Shown piece by piece: positions 43,601 to 57,700 of a stretch of 64,000 nt of DNA. The notes under the pieces were generated by a model, which made no database searches, had not been told where the DNA came from, and saw only the letters and a program-made list of their open reading frames with translations. This DNA is from Todiramphus chloris collaris. Taxonomy: Eukaryota; Chordata; Aves; Coraciiformes; Alcedinidae. The stretch's first letter is position 1. Every line of letters starts with the position of its first letter. Both the position numbers and the translations under genes were made by a program. The stretch lies in the NCBI GenBank assembly GCA_025345505.1, contig JANVCC010000261.1:101182-165181 (forward strand). Direction: 5' to 3'.

Positions 43601-46049
43601 GTCCTTGTGCCCCCCTTGCTTCACTGTTTTTCCTGCATGATCTATCCACTGCTCTGCAGGCAGAAAATTCCACTAGAATTCCTTTTGTGTCTGGTCATTC
43701 CATAGATTAAATCAGAGCCCCTTAGTTTATTATTGGATATCAACATGTCTCTGGACCCTACATATTTCAATTTCCACCCTCAAGGCTCCCTTGAGTCTTT
43801 TGGTTTAGAAAGTCAAAAGCCCCGTTCCTTTAATTTTCTTAAACTACCATCCATGAATTTATGTATCATCTGTTTTGTCTCCAGATAAACCACCAGTGTG
43901 ACAAACTGCTTTGTCTACGCTGAGAAGTACACAGCATGTCATGACTGTCTGCTCTCGGTGTATCGCCACTGCTCTCAGGCTTCAGCTGGCTGTGTGCAAG
44001 GTCGTGCGGAGCCCCAGAGAGGTGTGCTGGGGAAGATGCTCTGGAAGTGGCTCCCCACAGGCTCGCAGCCCCTGCCTCTGTGCCTTTTGGTGAGTCGTCC
44101 CTTTTACTCTTCGTGTCTTCACGAATGTGCTGTTCTGCCCCACACCTTCAGCTCTTCTCATGTCCCACCGCTGCAATACAGACAACCCCTCCAGTGCCTT
44201 CAGTACCCCTAAATGTGCTGGGCAGCACAAGCCGTGGCTGGTCAGGACGTGCCCGCGTGCCAGCCGACAGGCACCTGTGGATGGGTCGGGTGGCCACTTG
44301 CAGACCAAAGGCCGAGCTCTGTCTGCATTCCCTTGAGGAACAGATGCTCCTCTGTCTCTTGTTCCTCTACACAGATAAATGGCTCAGTCAAACCTTTGGG
44401 AACTGAACAACTCTGAGCCCTGTGGCTTTCTTCTTGATCTGATTGAAAAGGGTGAATTGCATTGCGAAGTTCTTAAGAAAAGAGGGATAGAAGCCACACT
44501 AATTGTCATATGAACACACTGCAAAAATCATGTAGGAACTATTTTCTTAAGAAATAAGGCTGAAAACCTAATAGCCTGGGTGGAGAATGACATCAGGGAA
44601 GCTGGATTTGACTTCCTGATTCTGCAACTCAGCGTGTGCCATGCCATAAATAACGTTGCTGACAGGCAGTTTTAAATTGCACAACAAATGGACCAGGGCA
44701 GGCCTGCTCGATGGACCAGAGCACAGCACATCTCCCGTTCTTTCCTGCTTTTCTGCTCCTTGCTGCCAGATGCCTCCTCCTCTCCCTTCCCTTATACAAC
44801 AAAGTGTAGACTAGACTATCTGCACTAGCAAACTTCTCCTGCCCTAAAGGGAAAATAGGTCCTCATGGTTATTGTACCCCCAGGTCTCCTCATGCAGAAT
44901 ATAACTGGCTTGTATCTCGGGCAGATTGCAGCAGTGGCAACCTTTCCTCATCTACAGCCAACTCTGCTGCTGCCTTGGGTCTGGTTCTTGCGTGTGGTCT
45001 ACTCTGCTACGCCTAAAGCTTTGTGTGCTCAAGGTGGTGTAAATCCCTGTGGCAAACAAACAGCTACTCACGTATTTTTCAAGGACAAGTAGTAAAGTAA
45101 TGAAGGCACAAACTGAATAAATGGGTAAGTCTAGCAAGAGAGTCCTCTTGTGAAGCAAGTTTCATAATGCATGGGCCCTTTGCAACAATTTTAACAGAAA
45201 CTAGAAATTTTCTGAGGTCTTTGTTGTATTCCATCTTCCTGGCACCTCCTCCGTGATGTGAAAGGGAGCTGTTTTGGCACTGGAATTCTGTCGCTCTTCA
45301 GATATTCTGATTATCTGCCCTTACAGGAGCCTGGTTTCCTAGTTCACTGTTACTTTTGCCTCCCTCGAGACTATTTCTGGCATCTGTTTCCACATCATTA
45401 TGTGAATACTGAGTGCAAAAGTGTCTTTAATGTTTTCACAAGGCTCTACCTAGCTTATCAAGCAAATATGGATCTCTGAATCTGTAAGCAAATCTGCTGT
45501 CTCTGTCACTGACCCTTTTTCCTTAGGATGACCTCAAAATGCAGCTTGTGACATGCAGGAAAATCTCCTGATTTCCTCTCCCTTTTTTACCTCCTTACCT
45601 GACTCACCTGCTGTGAAGAGTTGCTGGCTCATACTTCATTCATCTGCTCTTGCCCATTTAGAGTCCCGTGCTTGCTGATGTTAATGTGTGTAAAGGGAGA
45701 GGGAATGTGGCACCTCACAGAGTTCACCTCTGAGTTAAACCAGAAATACTGAAGGGATCTTGAATTCAGATTTTCAGAAAATTTTGAAAAGAACAAGTTA
45801 AACTAATTGTGATATTGGACACAGACTTCAGGGATTTCAAAGACTATTTTTAATTGATCTGAAAAACTGTGGCAGCTCCCAGATTATTGCTTATATTTGC
45901 AGCTTCTCATACAAAGGTGTCTAGGGTTAGATGTGGGCCGGCCACTAGAAAATGACAGATGCTCTCTATTAACCCATCTCCCTTCTGAGGAAAGGAATAA
46001 GGGAGAGAAACTCATGGATTGGAAAAAAACCCACACTAAAACAGCTTTA
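40681..46049. other. Gene-free stretch
   Basis: No recognised genes. The left few hundred bases may be the remainder of the LTR. The minus-strand open frame 41334-41627 (97 codons) is noted separately in the findings. The 43.9-44.4 kb portion is more GC-rich and open in several frames, but shows no known family. Confidence 0.45.
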
Positions 46050-46410
46050 GGATCATAGAATCATGGCATGGTGGGGGTTGGAAGGGACCTCTGGAGATTG
46101 TCGAGTCCAACCCCCCTGCCAGAGCAGGAACACCCAGGGCAGGAACAGATCCAGGGGGGTTTGGAAAGTCTCCAGAGAAGAAGACTCTACAGTCTGCTCT
46201 GGACAGCCTGGGCCAGGCTCTGTCACCCTCACAGTGAAGAAGTTTTTCCTTCTGTTGAGGTGGAACTTCCTGTGTTTCACCTTCCTACCTCTCATCCTAC
46301 CACAGGGCAGCACTGTCAAGAGCCTGGACCCCTCTACCCGACACCCACCCTGCAGAGATTTGTAACCATTCGTAAGATCCCCTCTCAGGCTTCTCTTCTC
46401 CAGGCTGAAC
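46050..46410 (-). mobile_element. CR1 LINE 3' fragment
   Basis: ATCATAGAATCATGGCATGG, GGAAGGGACCTCTGGAGATT and GAGTCCAACCCCCCTGCCAG are the complement of a typical CR1 3' end. The fragment continues to CTTCTCCAGGCTGAACAGCC, where it abuts an LTR relic. Confidence 0.93.
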
Positions 46411-46715
46411 AGCCTTTAATGAAAATAATAAACTGAAATACATACAAATGTATATGAAACCAATATTGAATCCACCCCCAAAGGTGGTTATGTCACCATC
46501 ACCACTGATGCTGCGGGACAGGCCCTGGGGATGTCCCAGGCTGGACTCGGCAGCAGGCAGGAACTGGGTTCAGGAGCTGGATTCTGAAAATGGCTTCAGG
46601 AATGAAGATGCAGATTTGGATCAAAGGCAGAACAGACGCTGGCCATTGAAGAAGAGACGCTGACCCTTCTGAGCACTCAGCTCCATACTGAGAATGACCT
46701 ACATGGGCTGGGATC
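46411..46715 (-). mobile_element. LTR relic of the same family as 60589-61293, inverted
   Basis: Read on the minus strand, it matches the R/U3 part of the solo LTR at 60.6-61.3 kb block by block. Shared pieces include CATTAAAGG-type polyadenylation sequence, TATACATTTGTAT, the CATCACCACTGATGC complement, CAGGAGCTGGATTCTG, and GGATCAAAGGCAGAACAGA. The right boundary is vague because similarity fades around 46700-46760. Confidence 0.75.
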
Positions 46716-49700
46716 CCTCACCTTTCTACACATTAATCCTTGGTGGTAACGCTAAACAGGGAGCGTTCTGACTGCTGGGAGCAGGGACTGTCTGAGGAGC
46801 TCTGCCTTTGACTGCAGGCAGGGCAGCTGGTTAGAGCAGGCTGAGCTGGAAACTCAGACCACTGAACAGAACTGTTCTGTTCTAACTCAGACCAGGACAA
46901 ATGTCTACAGACTCACTGTTCTGAAGGGAAAATTAAAGAACGGTAGTGTGTGTAGATAGACAACATACTAGTTAAGTAATTTAAAAAATTTTCCCGGATG
47001 ACCTTCACCTTCAAACTTTATCTACAACCCCCACAGACCTGAAGAGCCCTCCCACCTGCTCACACAGACATTTCATAGCCACGCCTTCAGCTGTTTCATG
47101 CGAATATATGATGCCAAGCAGAGGCACCGAGGCTTTGCAAGGCTGCTACAAGAAAAAATAGAGACCAGGGACAGTCCCAGGTAGGAGGCAGGAGGAGCAG
47201 GTCTGGCATGGGGAGCAGGATCCACATCAGCAGGGTGGCTACTCCTGTGCAACCAGAGGTAGTCAGGGACAGGGGACTTGCCAGAGCTCCCCGAGAGGGC
47301 TGCTTCTGCCCAAACTGCTGCCTTGGAGGCTGCAGCAGAAGCAGCACTGAGTCTGCTTGTCCTGAGAGGGGCCCCGGCTGAGGGAGGCACCCAGGGCACT
47401 GTCATTTTGTTATGCTGAACTCTCCACTTTGCTGCCTGCTGCCTTCCCTGGCACAGGAAAGAGCTGCTCCACGTTGGCTTTGCCCTTGCTCCATCCAGTT
47501 GTGCTGTACCAAAAGCCAGCCCCTCAGTGTGTGCATGAAAGATGTCCAAACACCCATTTCTGAACTCTCAAGTGGTCTTTGCAGCTTTTCTGCTGTCCCT
47601 GACCAGTTTTAAATGTATGTGCTACACCACACTGTGTCCACAAAGAAAAACATGCCAGTTTAGTAAAGAAGATAATTAAGAATTTATTGAAAACATACAT
47701 CAGGAAGCATGTCTACTAGAAACTGCCTTCCCACACTTCAGTACTGGCTCTACCTTTTGCTTTCAGCTCAAGAACAAGCAAGCCACACAGCAAGGATTTA
47801 CACGGAATGCTTACTGAGAAACAACAGCTTCAAAGAAGAGCCCAAACTGAAGCGTGCAGAAATACTAATGGGGTCATGAAGCAGACTGGACTTGCAGAAT
47901 AACTGCCTTTCTGTGTTCAGAAATCTCACTCCTGGCAGCTGCTGCTAGCTGATTCCCTGGTCTGCCCTGTCCAAGAGGTGTGTGTGTGTCTACAAACATA
48001 TATGTCAAAGGGGGGAAAAAAAAAGAAAGGAAAATACTTTGTTCTTAATGGGACAGCGTCTATCTCACTAGCTTTAAAACAGAGAAATCTCTATTTGCTT
48101 TTTCCTCACAAAATAAAACATCTTTACAACATAGATACGTGTAAAGTCGGTCCTCTCCCAAAACTTTAAAGAACAAATTAGTTAGCTCTGTGGCATCTCA
48201 CCAGGCTGTGGAATTTATGAAAAACACATTCCTTGGATTCTACAACACTGGCCATCCCGCTGTTCTTTCAAATAATGTTGATTTTGCTGACTAGCATCTC
48301 TGAGAGCCAGCACAGTTGTCTAATTGTAAGTAAATAATCTCAGAACAAATCCATGTTTGACATGCTGTCATGCTAACATTTACTGTTTTGCAAGAGGGAT
48401 TTACTTCAAGGATATTGAAAAATTCCATTGGTGTTTAAGAGGAGTGGCAACTGTGACCCTCTATAAATTAAAATGTTTGACCTTGCTATATGATATAGAG
48501 GATCCAAAGTATTTCACATGTTCAGATCAGTAAAGGCGGAAAACAATCCCTTCTGATGAAGGTGCAGCATTAAGTTCACACAGACATCCTCGAGGGCTGC
48601 GAGGGTTTACAAGGGTTAGCTATTTAAAGGTGAGACTCTTTGGCTCATGGGGAGCCCCAGTAGCTTCTCTGGGAATGTATAAAGTTGATTATAAAGGTCA
48701 CAGAATCAGGTCTGTCCTTGAAGATCATATTGCTAGGAAAGGACATGTGGGCCACATTCAAACCACTGTTTTAATGCTTAAGAAGGACACCAGTGCCACT
48801 GTGACGTCAAAGTTCAAGAGCTTCATGAGCCCTTGGGGCCACCTCCAACCTGTGTATTCCTGGCATCCTGTATGATCAAGAGAAGAAGGAGTTGTGGAAC
48901 CTAGGCTAAAAGCCTGGAGTGGACAGCCTGAGTGTGGCTCTTCCAAGACTCTTTCAGGGCAGACTGGGATCATACAGGGGCTCAAGGTCCAGCAGCCCCA
49001 CTGCCCTTGAATGTAATGCCATAGTAATGGTGGCACGTAAGACAAGCACCTGTAGCAAGGGGTTTGCTTAGCTGAGACATCAACTCCCTTTCTTTGTCAG
49101 TCTAAACCAGGACCTAGCAATCTGCCATGGCAGCAAGCTCTGAAGAGCTCATCACGCTCCTGAAGGAGCACAGCACAGTTTCAATACAAGCACAGCAGTC
49201 TGCATGGCCCATGGTGCCTGGGACCCCCACCCTGCAAACCTCAGCCTTGCAGAGGACCTACGGGACAGGTGACGTGGTGTGTCTGAAGTGCAGGCTCACC
49301 TCCAGGGATTACACAGCTCTACACACACATCGAATATCGTGGACAGTGATAGGAGTGGTGCTGGACTGGGGAATGTGGGTACATGAATTCCCACCTCTGA
49401 GTGAATCTAAGAAGCTACGTTGCGTATTTTTTCCATCACCAGCATGAAGATGCAGATCCACACCCCGCTTTGTGAGAGCCCCTCTTTAAGAGCTGACATT
49501 TACAATGTCATCATCGTCGCTGCCCTTTTCATTTCCATCAGCACCACTTACTGTAGTTCTTGTTTCACACGGCCGTGGGAAGAATACAACCCTTTCTAGC
49601 ACAGCCACTGAAATATCTCGGTCACTGTGAGACGCCCTTGAAAAGGGCTGCAGAGCTCATACAAGTTCCAGTGACACAAAATGCAAACCTGTGAGCAGAG

Positions 49701-52700
49701 TTTATCTATCATACAAACACTGCACATTCCGCTGTCAAAAAAGGGCTTTGCTATTTTAAAATGTATTTTAATTGATATAAATAAATAAACAAAATAAATT
49801 AATATAAATCCAATTTAAACAGCACCATCAAGGTGCTCCATGAAACCAGTGCACCTCATTCAGACCAAATTCTGAGTGTGATGCAAAATTCTCAAAGATG
49901 TGAGCTTTGGCTTGTTAGATGTTGATGTTTGGGAGTTTTAGGAAGAAAGCTTGCCAAGCTCTCTCAGCCCCAGTCCCACTGCTGTGCCTCATACAATTAG
50001 GTGCAGGAAGGCAAAATGGTGACAGAACTTCACTACTGACTTCAGACCAAGAGCAATTTGGGATGCAAATTTTCATATCGTATTTTTACACAGCTGAATA
50101 CTTTTTCCTTTTTGCTGTGTATTTACACAGAGGGGAGAACTTTTGCTTGTGACATTTAGTTCTCATTCCTTTGATATTCCCAATTTAAAGAAGTGGCAAA
50201 AAAAATGTCTTATTGTGAACAAATTTAATAGAAATATTCATAAGGAACAGTAAAAATGTTTTGTGACTAATGAAAGCATTTAAATTAGCTACCCAGACTA
50301 ACAGGTCCTGCTAATAGCAAGTTTGTATTTGTCTGAAAACTCAGGCTATTGGGACACAGTCAGTGTGATGGAGGTGTGTGAAGTTGTGTTTAATTTCTTG
50401 GCTCCTACCGGGAAAAACTGTCTCTTTGGACTTGCGTACATCTATTTCTAGCTGAAACTAAAATCCAAAGCAACAGGAGCTGGAACAGTTTTTGGTGTGG
50501 ATCCAAGTGGTGCATGAAAAATCAGGTCAATTCTCACTGGATCAGTACCAGCTTCACTATTTCAAGTCAAAGAAATTATGATGCTTGTTATTAAAATGTT
50601 CTTGAATGGGACTGTGTAAAAAATCCAGTGTGTCAATCCAGTTCTTTTGGACTTGTGTGCTACCCATGGAGAGATCACTCATAAATGCTGCTAACAAATT
50701 TGCCCTTTGCAACCTCATGCTGTGAAGTTACTGCAATAATTAAAAGAATTCCTATATCAAATAACAAAGCCCTTTTTTGACAGTGGAATGTGTAGTGTTT
50801 GTAGATTTTCCTCTCCAGTAAGCTGCCAGCGTTTTCAAAGGAAAACAGGAAGGCGTCTAGTGGGGAGATTACAAGGTAGGGAGTCAGGAGGTCTAGGTCC
50901 ATTCCTGGCCCTGTTGCCATCACACAGTGTGATGCGTGGCTCCTCTCTGCTTCATTGTCACCATCTGTCACCTAACAGCATTGTTCCTTACAGGCTTGGT
51001 CGGGGCTGTGCCCTGGGTGCTGGGGGCCGTTGGGAAGGCACTGGCAGTGGGAGATGCTCACAGTCCTCTGGAGCTCCTGGGCACCTCCAGCAGTGAGAAT
51101 TTTCCGAAAACAACAACTGCCTCTGAAAAAAAAGTACATTTTTTTGCCTCTCCAAAAAGGTCAGCTGCTTTGCAGGGAACATTAACTGCTTTCCCATGAA
51201 GATACATACTGCCACAAAGGTGCCATTATAATAGTTGTCATTTAATCCAATATCTCTTAAGCAATAGATTTTCAGCAGCAATCCAATAATATTTCCATGA
51301 GATCCTTACTGGATTCTTTTTTTGTTGTTTGTTTCTTTTCTCTTTTTTTGAGGCTGAATTAACAGTTACATAATATAAGTTGTTACTTTTTCTTTTGCTT
51401 CATAAATGAATTTTTGTTAGGCACAGTGGGAAAAAGAACACCATATAACAATTCAAAATGCAGCCATCTGGCTTTGTGTCCATCTAACAATGTTAACAAA
51501 CATCCCACATCTAAAAGAAACATGAAGCACTATTTCTGTGGTGCGTTCATTTACTTTACTTTGAAGGAGCACAGCACATACATACAGAATTTAAATGCAG
51601 CTCATATTTCTTCATTTTTTCCACGGCATTTCCTTGCTGCTTTGCCTGTGTTTCCGCGATCTTGCCCTTCACTGCGGGGAGCCTTAAAAACCAGAAACAA
51701 ATTCTCCCAGCCATGACCTTATTGTGCAGTACCTTGGTGTGGGCTCCTACCTTGCAGCCAGCAGAACTCAAGTTACTGAAGGTAAACTGCTTCACTTAAA
51801 GGGATAATGGAAGGGAACAGCAGTTATCACCAGGATGGAGATAAATTGCAAGTTCACACCCTTAATTTTCTTAAAAAGCACCTTGTTGGCTCGTCCCAAC
51901 AATTAGTGTTCCTTAATGTGTGGTCTCCAAGACATCAGAACTGTGAAACAACTGTGAAAAAAGATAAAAACCCATGCACAGGCACACATGCTCCCACCGG
52001 TGCAAGCAAGCAAAAGGAGAGAAAATAAAACCAATCAATCTGGTTTTCAAACCTACCCTTAGTAACTGCCTGTAGTGAAAACTGTCTTGGCAACACTGTT
52101 CAAGGTGATCCTTGGACTTCTTCCCCCTCACTTCATGAGGTGGTACTTCCGCAAGGAAGACTGATAAGCACTAAACCCCGTTAGTGAAGATGCAGCTTTC
52201 ACCAATAAAGGGAGTTTTGTGCTCTCACAGTAAAAGGACTTCACAGAAGACCACAAATACATACTGAGTTAGTGGGAATAAATCTGTCCATTCCGGAATG
52301 CTTATTTTTATGCTCCTTTCTGATTAAGAGATAGGGCAACAGAACCTCACAGAATGGCTGCCCTTCCACCATGAGGAGGGAGGCCACCTTTGACGAACAC
52401 CTCAGCAAGGAAGGGCAGATGGGCATTTCTGTAGCTGCAGTGGCAACTTGTTTTGGAGGGAATCCCTCCTAGATTCTCCTTCAGGAGTTACTACCTGCCT
52501 GGTACATTATCCCATGAACTGGCCCTTGTGTGAGCACAGAAGAGACAGGCGATGTCTCAGGACCTGTGCTGCTGCAGCTCCCTCCCTCCATCCCTCCTCT
52601 GACACCTCTGAAAGAAACTGCAGGTGCTGGAGAACAGGAAACACAAACAGAGCTTTTGCAGGGCAGCTGTCTCCCTTCCTGCAGCTCTTCAGGCCCAGGG

Positions 52701-54388
52701 CTGACAGCTGAGCCAGCAGAAGTCCATAGGACAGCCAAGCTTTAAGTCAAGTCAGTGAATTAGTCAGTTATGTGTTTTAATGTCCAGCTCCTAATTCATA
52801 GGTAGCAGCCACTTGCAGAAACACTTTTGCAAATGGTCATCTGAAGCACCTGAAAGATGAGAACGGTTTGATGTACACATCAGCAATCCCAATTTCTTGT
52901 TCCTGAACAGTCCAAGCAGCCTCTTGCCTTCAAAGACAGGGGCCAGGGACGGCCACCAACAGTGGTGGGACTCCAGCAGACGTGGTAGCCTGTCTCAGGC
53001 TACAGGGCTCTTGTTCTGGGGATCCCGATGTCCACGTGCGCACACGCACGTGCTTAGCTGATGCAACTCCGCCGTTACTATCAACAGCTTCTTCTTTTTC
53101 GTGACCATCTGCTATTTTGACTCATTTATTCCCAAACTGCCCAGCTCACTCTGCCCAGCTATCTAAAATTGAAGAACTTAGCTGGCTTTTCCTTTCCTTT
53201 TTTTTTTCTTTTTTTTTTTTTTCTCCCCTCTTGCTCTGGTTTTATTAAAGTCCACCCTTTTTTCTGCTCTTGTGACTGGAAGAGACAAGAAATCCATGCA
53301 GGCTAATGTGTCTGAGAGAGCACTGAAATGCTCTGTGTCTCTGCCTGAGACTTTCTCTTTCCCTCAGCTGTGGTGACACAAGTGTTTACTGTCAGATCAC
53401 CATGTGGGAATCAGGGGCTTAACGTGCACTACAGCGCAGCACAAGTGCAGAGAATGCTACAAAGCTTAATGACAAAAATGTGTAGAATAAAATAAATCAA
53501 AATCTTACTTTTGGACTGGTTTTTTGTGGGTGGAAGGTTGTTCTTGCATTTCATTTTCAAGCCTTCATTCCTGCAATAGGAAGCTATCTGTTTTGTTTCT
53601 AATTTGGTCAAAGCCATGGAGTTCTTCACATGCAACAGCCTATAAAAGGCAAAAACTACGCTCACCATTAGACAACAGATTTAAGATACCTCTTTACTAT
53701 CTTGTTCCTTATCTGAGATCTTTTTTAAAAGTGTGTAACATTTCCAGTCTGACAAAAAGTAATGACTTGTACTCATCTTAGAGCGCTCAGCACCATGGGG
53801 CCCCATTAAATGTGTGCCTCTTAACCACACAGCCAAGCAGTTAAGCTGAAAATGATTCTTTTCAACGTAAACTCAAAAAAATATGTCTTGTCGAGGCCTC
53901 TCGACATGATGTAATGCAAAAATATATATATAAACATGGAACGATTCGGTGAACTTTTGCAATCCTGACAAACTATGCGTTATAAAAATGTCTTTTTCCT
54001 GAGAGGGAAAGTTAATCTTAGCACCAGAACAGAGCCACTCCCAAGGCAAAATCAGTGAAAAGGGGGCTGTATTTGCTCACAAGGAGCCCACACTTGTACA
54101 GACCTTGAAAGAGCTGCAAACAAAGAGCGCCTCTTGAATTTTGCATCAACATGGTGAGAACTGCAGCAGAAACATTAGGACTGGTACTAAACGGAGCGAG
54201 AGTGGGAAAGTCGGGGTGGACAACCACCTGAAGAAGCAGCAGGGGAAGGTTTATGAGCACAATGACTGCTCATGGTGCCTGGGTTGGCAGCCCATGAAGA
54301 CCTCAGCTGATCTGCTTGCAGCTTCCCAGAACACCCAGACTGGGAGACTGTTTTAGGAGAGTGGCTTAGAGTGGCTTAGAGTGGTTTA
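46716..54388. other. Gene-free stretch
   Basis: No recognised gene. It includes a minus-strand open frame of 158 codons (47073-47549), which has no homologue I can name, and an AT-rich block at 49757-49815. It also includes a T-rich run at 53192-53222 and a 10-bp tandem repeat at 54362-54390. Confidence 0.45.
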
Positions 54389-54390
54389 GA
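54362..54390 (+). repeat. 10-bp tandem repeat (GTGGCTTAGA)
   Basis: Three copies, GTGGCTTAGA, GTGGCTTAGA and GTGGTTTAGA, directly precede the LTR relic, whose first bases (TGGTTTAGG) resemble the unit. Confidence 0.8.
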
Positions 54391-54393
54391 GAC

Positions 54394-54776
54394 TGGTTTA
54401 GGCCCAGACAGCGATTGAGCACCACACAGACATTTGCTCACTGCCCCCATCCCAGACCCTGGTGGGATGGGAAGGAGAATTGAGAGAAAAAGGCAAAACC
54501 CTGAGATAAGGAGAGTTTTCTAAAACAACACAAAAAGAGAAGAAAAAACAGTAATAAAATTAATATGAAATAATATATAAATCAAATGATGTAGAATGCA
54601 GCGCTCGCTGCACCAACTGCAGCTCCCACTGCTTTCCCAGGCCTGCCCCTCCCTTATATAGCAGGTATGATGTAGGTATGGGGTCAAATAACCCATTGGC
54701 TGGTTTGGTTGGCTACCCTGGCTGCGGTCCCTCCCAGCTTCTTGTGAAAATTAACCCTATCCTGGCCAAACAGACA
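54394..54776 (-). mobile_element. Internally deleted LTR relic
   Basis: The ends TGGTTTAGGCCCAG...GAGCACCACACAGACA and ...AAAATTAACCCTATCCTGGC...CAGACA correspond to the two termini of a common avian LTR. Its 5' terminus, read on the minus strand, resembles the TGTCCTGGTTTCAGCTGGGA start seen at 63886. The flanks GAGAC (54389-54393) and GAGCC (54777-54781) may be a decayed 5-bp target duplication. Both ends are close together for this LTR type, suggesting an internal deletion. Confidence 0.6.
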
Positions 54777-54781
54777 GAGCC

Positions 54782-57700
54782 ACAGAGGTGGGCTAGCCAG
54801 GAGTAATAAATGACTTGCAACTTCTAGATGGTGCAAAAGAGGCACATATGAACCCAGGTAATTGTCACCAACCTACGAAGAAACCTGGAGATGTGGGGAG
54901 GGCTTTACAGGTGACATTCCTTATCCTGCCTGTCAAGGAGTCCCAGCCAGACAACCTGGGTACTCACATGTGGATGCCCAAATGCATCATTTGAGTACAT
55001 CCCCCTCCTGGTGTATATGGGCACAAGAGAGACAGTATGAGTGAAATTTGTTCCATTTTTCAAATAAAACTACCTTCCCTTCTATATAGCTTTGCCTTGG
55101 TCTTTGCTAGATGATTGCTAGTGTTGCAAAGTTATTTCCTACAGATGTACAGGAAATTCTGGATTTCAAACAACATCGTGTGTTGTTATGAATCAGCGAT
55201 CACTCTGCCACCTGCTTGCGATGAACATGGGCAACTTCTACCACAACTGGCCTCTAAATATGCATAGAAAGAAGAGTTACACATCCAAACCCATCATATG
55301 TTTGTTTAACTGTACTGGATTTGCATGGCCTTCCTTTCTGCCAGCAACATACAGGAAAAGGTAATCCTCTCAGCAAGCAGTGAAATCGTGGCTCTGCTGA
55401 AACCAGTGGCAGCTATCCCATTGACTTCAGAAGGGCCAAGATTTCAGTGATTGCTTCTGCTCTTCCAAGCTGTTGAATGTGAAAGTTCAAAGCAAAGGCT
55501 GTCCATAGAGATTCCACTTTACCAGGCTCTCTAGAGCTAACACCATCAGAAAGATCAAAAGTAGTAAAACTGTCCTAAAAAGAGCATTTTCAAAAAGCAG
55601 TGGAAAGTTAAGCAGATATTTAATAGCTTTTAAAGACCTAAACCCACTCCTATAAGAGATGAAAAGTAGATTGGGTCTTTTATGACAGAGGACTTTACTG
55701 GCAGCTCAGTCCACTTCTCAGAAAACAAGCAGCGGTATCTACATCCCTGTCTGCATACGTCCTTGAAATGTGCTCATTTCCTTCATACACAGGCTTTAGT
55801 AAACCTCCATCCTGTCTTAGGCAAGGAACTAAAATACTGTCTGACTTTTCACCAAAATATTTTCCATTGCTCTTTTCATCAAAATTGAAACACTTTAGAA
55901 TATAATGACCTCCACCTCCAAGGGCTTTCAGCACAAACTTTGGCTGTTTCAAGAAAATAAAACTCATCGCCCATTATGAAACCTCATTTCAGCATTCTGA
56001 AAATATGTTCCTATTTGTCTTGTGTTCGTTTTTAACTCATTTCTATAACTTGCAGCACGTCAGGCACTACTGCAGTTGGCACTTGACTATGTAGCATCAT
56101 GTAATGCAAACTAACTCCATAGCTGAAATAGCTTATTCCCTGCAGGGTGGTACTATCTTTTAAAATCATTACTGTGAGCTGCTTTCCATCACTGAATGAA
56201 ACCTCTTTCCTTGATCACAGTGCCTTCTGTTTTTGCAAAGAACTGGTATGTCACTCCCGTCTAAGTATTTCCTGTTTGTGTTGGAACTGAACAGTCTGAT
56301 AAACTGTTTCAATCCAATAGAAACAGGGGACAGATACACTGAGAAGATAAAATGCGTTACTGAGTAGTAAACAGAAGCCAAACAATGATTTTTTTTTTAA
56401 ATAATAGAATAAAATATAGTCCTACTGAGTTCATAAACCAGTTTCAAAATACTAACACCAGCATAAAGTAATACCAATGTAAAAATGTAAAATCATAAAA
56501 CAAGAAATGCAGTAAACATTTGAACATTTTAAAGCAAAACTTCAAAATCCAAAATAAAATTTATAATTTTCTAAATAGACAGTCTTTTTGAAATTTCTGT
56601 ACCATGGGGTGTAGGGAAAACAGGTTTCAAATGTCATTTCTCTTTTGATTAAGAATAAAACACAATTTTCAATGGCAAAATTTCCTGACCGCATAAATTT
56701 GATGTTGTGATTGGGACTGGTATTTACACAAACAAGTAAGAAGAAAACTTCTCTTTCCAAAGTGCACCACGTGGCTATAAACCAGCATGAGGCTGAGCAA
56801 GAATTTAGTCAAAACTGTTTGAATTCAGAATGGTATTAATAAACCATGAAGGAATTCAGTCATTGTTCCAATCACTCCATATATCGTCCCCATGGACGGC
56901 GTAAGATTATATATAGATTTCTTCATAGCCAAACAACATAATGAGGAAGCACAAGTCAAAGTAAAGTTATGCAATTGCACACCACACCATTTCAGCTCAT
57001 TCTTGCCAAGAAAAACGTGAACAAAAGTATTGGCTGCATGACCAATTAATTCCTGTAGCAGGCTTAGTGCCTCAGACCTCTTCACCTGCAATCCCTGAGC
57101 TCCCCAGCTCTGTACTGGCTGCACGTCTGCCCAGGCTTGGGTGTAAATGAGATCAGACATCACTTGTTACCAGAAAACCCACAATCACAGACTATCAGCA
57201 ACAGCAGAAAGAGAGAGCAGACCTGAAGTCATTAAGCTGGTTCTGTATCACCAGGTACAACCAAGTGAATATGCTGAATATATCAGTTGTAAGAGTGTTT
57301 TGCACGACCAGAAGAAAGTCGCCACAAAACTAGCAAGAATAGAGGCTTTAATGTACAGTTTAAAATGTCACAAAATGATCCCCTCAATAGGGTTCACCTG
57401 GACACGTACAGGTTGTGAATTTACAGCTTTCACATTCACACTTTACAGTTTTTGGTTTCGCTCTTGTTTTCACAACTGCTCAGATTCAGAGTCACCTATC
57501 GGGAAGAGCAGTCCATTAGAAGAACTGCCACCGCTCTGAAAAAAGCTCCTTGTGCTATAAAATGCTGATGATCGTATCATATCATATCATATCATATCAT
57601 ATCATATCATATCATATCCCAGTGCATTCTTCACACTTTGACCCCTCCATATAAGAAATCCATTTCCAGATTTCTTGTCTGGCGATCAGATGCCCACCTA

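Noticed and set aside
43898-44406. Cluster of overlapping 60-119 codon frames
   Set aside because: Several frames on both strands are open at once, which indicates base composition rather than coding; no known family.
57147-57539. 130-codon plus-strand open frame
   Set aside because: No recognised motif; lies just upstream of a microsatellite in otherwise featureless sequence.
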